In this document: in pieces, positions 61,693 to 64,000 of the stretch | Position numbering within the stretch: the first letter of the stretch is position 1 | How the letters are laid out: each line of letters begins with the position of its first letter | NCBI RefSeq assembly: GCF_010682105.1 | Contig: NZ_JAAGWH010000032.1 | Span: forward strand, 1 to 64,000 | Direction of reading: 5' to 3' | Origin: Modestobacter muralis | Lineage (GTDB): Bacteria; Actinomycetota; Actinomycetes; Mycobacteriales; Geodermatophilaceae | Length of the DNA stretch: 64,000 nt | Program-made: the position numbers and the translations under genes | The notes under the pieces: model-generated | Seen by the model: only the letters and a program-made list of their open reading frames with translations | Database searches by the model: none | Told to the model about the DNA's origin: nothing

Positions 61693-62871
61693 ATGGCCCT
61701 CCCGAAGATCCTCGTGCTCGTGCTCGCCGGTGGGAAGGGCAGTCGCATGCAGCTGCTCACCGAGACCCGGGCCAAGCCCGCGGTGCCCTTCGCCGGTGTC
61801 TACCGGCTCATCGACTTCCCGCTGTCCAACTGCGAGCACTCCGGCATCGCCGACGTGTGGGTGTCGGTGCAGTACCAGCCGCAGTCGGTGAACGAGCACC
61901 TGGCCAACGGCCGCCCGTGGGACCTCGACCGCACCACCGGCGGGCTGATGATGCTGCCGCCGTTCCAGTCCGGCAGCGACCGCGGCGGGTTCACGACGGG
62001 CACCGCGGACGGGCTGTGGCGCCAGGCGGAGCTGATCCGCCAGTTCGCCCCCGACGCGCTGGTGGTCGTCAGCTCCGACGCCGTCTACAAGCTCGACTAC
62101 CGCGAGGTCGTCGAGGGCCACCTGGCCTCCGACGCCGAGGTCACGATGGTGACCACCGAGGTCGACCCGGACGACGCCAGCCGCTACGGGATCGTGCAGG
62201 TCGACGGCGAGCGGGTCACCGACTACGTCTACAAGCCCGACGAGCCGGCGACGACCACCGCCACCAACGAGGTCTTCGTCTTCAGCCCCGGACCCACGCT
62301 AGACCGGCTGGAGCAGCTCGCCCGGGACGCCGGCGAGGACGGGCTCGAGGACCTCGGCAACCACCTGCTGCCCGCGCAGACCCGCGACGGCAAGGCCCGC
62401 GCCCACCGGTTCGACGGCTACTGGCGCGACCTGGGCACGATCGAGTCCTACTGGCAGGCCAACCAGGACTTCCTGTCCGCCGAGCCGCCGATCGACCTGG
62501 ACGAGGCGGGCTGGCCGGTGCACACCCGCGGTGGCCGGCACAGCGCCGCCAGGGTGCTGGACGACGGGCAGATCGAGAACAGCCTGCTCTCCGGCGGGAC
62601 CCGCGTCTCCGGCAACGTCCGGGGCTCGGTGCTCTCGCCCGGCGTGGTCGTGGAGGCCGGGGCCAGCGTCACCGACTCCGTGCTGCTGCCCGGCGTCCGG
62701 GTGCGGGCCGGGGCGACGGTGACCCGCGCCGTGCTCGACGACAACGTGGTGATCGGGGAGGGCGCGACCGTGGGCGGGGACGGCGACATCACCCTGGTCG
62801 GCCGCGAGACCGAGGTCGAGGCCGGCAGCACCCTGGTCCCCGGCACGCGGCTCCCCGAGCCCGAGCGCTGA
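61693..62871 (+). CDS. glgC: Glucose-1-phosphate adenylyltransferase
   Basis: 392 residues from ATG 61693, full length for bacterial GlgC. It makes ADP-glucose for glycogen and maltosaccharide synthesis. LVLAGGKGSRMQLLTETRAKPAVPFAGVYRLIDFPLSNC is the nucleotide-binding region, followed by DFPLSNC-type motifs, SDAVYKLDYREVVEGHL, KPDEPATT... and a C-terminal left-handed beta-helix (SGNVRGSVLSPGVVVEAGASVTDSVLLPGVRVRAGATV). It is monocistronic, with a palindrome after it. Confidence 0.96.
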   Translation: MALPKILVLVLAGGKGSRMQLLTETRAKPAVPFAGVYRLIDFPLSNCEHSGIADVWVSVQYQPQSVNEHLANGRPWDLDRTTGGLMMLPPFQSGSDRGGFTTGTADGLWRQAELIRQFAPDALVVVSSDAVYKLDYREVVEGHLASDAEVTMVTTEVDPDDASRYGIVQVDGERVTDYVYKPDEPATTTATNEVFVFSPGPTLDRLEQLARDAGEDGLEDLGNHLLPAQTRDGKARAHRFDGYWRDLGTIESYWQANQDFLSAEPPIDLDEAGWPVHTRGGRHSAARVLDDGQIENSLLSGGTRVSGNVRGSVLSPGVVVEAGASVTDSVLLPGVRVRAGATVTRAVLDDNVVIGEGATVGGDGDITLVGRETEVEAGSTLVPGTRLPEPER

Positions 62872-62877
62872 CCACCG

Positions 62878-62905
62878 AGGGGCGGAAGTGGCCACGTCCG
62901 CCCCT
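62878..62905. terminator. GTGGCCAC-centred palindrome after glgC
   Basis: AGGGGCGGA and TCCGCCCCT arms around AGTGGCCACG, starting 7 bases after the glgC stop. The same core is at 6072-6099 and 24012-24045. Confidence 0.7.
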
Positions 62906-63020
62906 GCGTCGGCCTCGCCGGCGACGGCTCCGCGTGGGACGGGGAGGCGCGGCGGTGTGCGCCGGAGGTCGTCTCGGCGACCCGGAGGCAGCATCCAGCG
63001 CACGACGGACGAGCACACCC

Positions 63021-63046
63021 GGGGCGGACGCGGCCGCGTCCGCCCC
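63021..63046. terminator. 26-base perfect palindrome after udgX
   Basis: GGGGCGGACGCGG (63021-63033) and its exact complement, 6 bases beyond the stop of the minus-strand gene. It resembles the GGGGCGGA arms of the previous palindrome but with a different centre. Confidence 0.7.
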
Positions 63047-63052
63047 GAGGCG

Positions 63053-63745
63053 TCAGGCGAGGGCGCCGGCGACGACCATGAGGTCGGCCACGAGGGCGTC
63101 GTAGGCGGCGGCGCGGGCGTCGTCCGGCGTCCGCAGGATGGCCGAGGGGTGCGCGGTCGCGAGCATCCAGGTCTGCGCCGGGACCTCCTCCTCCGGCTCG
63201 TCGCCGTCGGCATCGGGCTCGGTGAGCAGGGTGAGCTGGCGGCCCGGCGGCGTCCACGGCAGGAGCTGGCCGCGCTCCTTGGTGATCTTGAACGACGGTG
63301 AGATCAGCGCCTTGGCGGCGACCGCGCCGAGGCAGACGACGATCTCCGGCTGCAGCACGGAGAACTCCGCCTCCAGCCACGGCTTGCAGGCGCGGATGTG
63401 CTCCGCGCCCGGGGACTGGTGGATCCGCCGCTTCGGCGTGGGCGTGAAGCGGAAGTGCTTGACCGAGTTGGTGATGTAGGCGTCCCGGCGGTCGATCTTC
63501 GCGTCGCCCAGGGCGCGGTCCAGCAGCTTGCCGGCCGGGCCGACGAAGGGCTCGCCGGCCCGGTCCTCCTGGTCGCCGGGCTGCTCGCCGACGAAGACGA
63601 TCCGGGCGGTCTCCGGGCCCTCGCCGAACACGGTCTGGGTCGCCGGCTCCCACAGCTCGCAGGCGCGGCAGCCGGCGGCGGCCTCGCGGAGGCCGGCCAG
63701 ACCGACCCCGGTGGGCGGTTGGGCCGGGTGGTTCTCGGTGCTCAT
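63053..63745 (-). CDS. udgX: UdgX-type uracil-DNA glycosylase (covalent)
   Basis: 230 residues from ATG 63745. GEQPGDQEDRAGEPFVGPAGKLLDRAL is motif A of family-4-like UDGs, and KRRIH (105-109) is the R-loop that marks UdgX, whose His binds covalently to the abasic site in Mycobacterium smegmatis. The Fe-S Cys are C26, C29, C120 and C138; motif HPSAILRTPDDA is also present. It removes uracil from DNA and stays attached. The gene is encoded alone, next to a plus-strand ABC transporter. Confidence 0.93.
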   Translation of the reverse strand: MSTENHPAQPPTGVGLAGLREAAAGCRACELWEPATQTVFGEGPETARIVFVGEQPGDQEDRAGEPFVGPAGKLLDRALGDAKIDRRDAYITNSVKHFRFTPTPKRRIHQSPGAEHIRACKPWLEAEFSVLQPEIVVCLGAVAAKALISPSFKITKERGQLLPWTPPGRQLTLLTEPDADGDEPEEEVPAQTWMLATAHPSAILRTPDDARAAAYDALVADLMVVAGALA

Positions 63746-63809
63746 GGGTCGATGACACAGGACGTCGTGCCGGTCCGCAGCGTGGAACGCCACGCGCGGA
63801 GAGTCATTG

Positions 63810-63832
63810 TCACTTGACGAGTTGGAAAGTGA
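63810..63832 (+). promoter_or_regulatory. Candidate operator overlapping ABC transporter promoter
   Basis: TCACTT (63810-63815) and AAGTGA (63827-63832) form an inverted repeat over the -35-like TTGACG (63814-63819); a -10-like CAGTCT follows at 63838-63843, 18 bases downstream. It would suit a TetR- or MarR-type repressor, but no regulator is in view. Confidence 0.4.
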
Positions 63833-63888
63833 TGCGACAGTCTCAGGTCGTCGGAGCAGGATCCGCACGTCGACGAAGCGGAGGCGCA

Positions 63889-64000
63889 GTGCTCGAGATC
63901 GACGGCCTGGTCAAGGCCTACGGCAGCAACCAGGTGCTCAAGGGGGTGTCCTTCTCCGTCGCGCCCGGGCAGATGTTCGGCTTCTGCGGTTCCAACGGCG
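63889..64000 (+). CDS. ABC transporter ATP-binding protein (3' end cut by window)
   Basis: The first 37 residues of a CcmA/NodI-like ABC ATPase from GTG 63889, with GCGGAGGC upstream. LEIDGLVKAYGSNQVLKGVSFSVAPGQMFGFCGSNG leads into Walker A, with Ser in place of the usual Pro (GSNG...). The rest of the gene is outside the window. An ABC-2 permease probably follows. Confidence 0.85.
   Translation, partial: MLEIDGLVKAYGSNQVLKGVSFSVAPGQMFGFCGSNG

Overview
This window is a very GC-rich stretch of actinobacterial chromosome with dense coding, strong G/C bias at third codon positions, many GTG starts and many 4-base GTGA/ATGA overlaps between genes. The gene set (DUF3263 plus a LytR_C envelope protein, a GroEL2-type chaperonin with a GGM tail, an XPB-type helicase with its WYL-domain partner, DUF2771/DUF3027/DUF2530, SepH, SerC) is typical of Actinobacteria. 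Several blocks keep the order known from Mycobacterium (around Rv0430-Rv0440 and Rv0861c-Rv0884c). Base composition and repeat style suggest Geodermatophilaceae or a close relative, which is inference. No tRNA, rRNA, CRISPR array, prophage or insertion sequence was seen.

Layout. 1-7 kb: a RarD-like permease fragment, a DUF3263/LytR_C pair, and an export system made of an extracytoplasmic hydrolase fused through one membrane helix to an ABC ATPase, followed by its ABC-2 permease. 7-12 kb: a HAD phosphatase, threonine synthase behind a SAM-I riboswitch, a cold-shock protein, and groEL with two CIRCE operators. 12-18 kb: small metabolic and hypothetical genes, a candidate structured RNA and zwf. 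18-28 kb: two superfamily-2 helicases, a DUF3592-like membrane protein, a cyclopropane-fatty-acid synthase-type methyltransferase and the XPB partner. 28-37.7 kb: small membrane proteins, two MFS exporters, a purine permease, a MarR regulator and ThpR. 37.7-46.9 kb: a MacB/FtsX-type ABC system, a PAS-GGDEF protein, a YhgE-like protein, an amine-oxidase-like flavoprotein, a TrmH methyltransferase and a stress protein. 47-50.7 kb: an asymmetric heterodimeric ABC exporter. 50.8-51.8 kb: sepH. 52.1-57.3 kb: a tight three-gene operon (asparagine-synthase-type amidotransferase, S9 peptidase, circularly permuted ATP-grasp ligase). 57.3-64 kb: galE-serC divergent from pdxH-MFS, then glgC, udgX and the start of another ABC transporter.

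The best candidate for an undescribed system is the 52.1-57.3 kb operon. Its amidotransferase resembles the N-acetylglutaminylglutamine amide (NAGGN) osmolyte enzyme, but its partner is a circularly permuted ATP-grasp enzyme and a prolyl-oligopeptidase-type hydrolase rather than the usual NAGGN synthetase. Other notable points are a SAM riboswitch whose closing stem contains the thrC ribosome binding site, several families of intergenic palindromes (one copy inside a coding region, one across a stop codon), a probable CTG start for thpR, and a UdgX-type uracil-DNA glycosylase.
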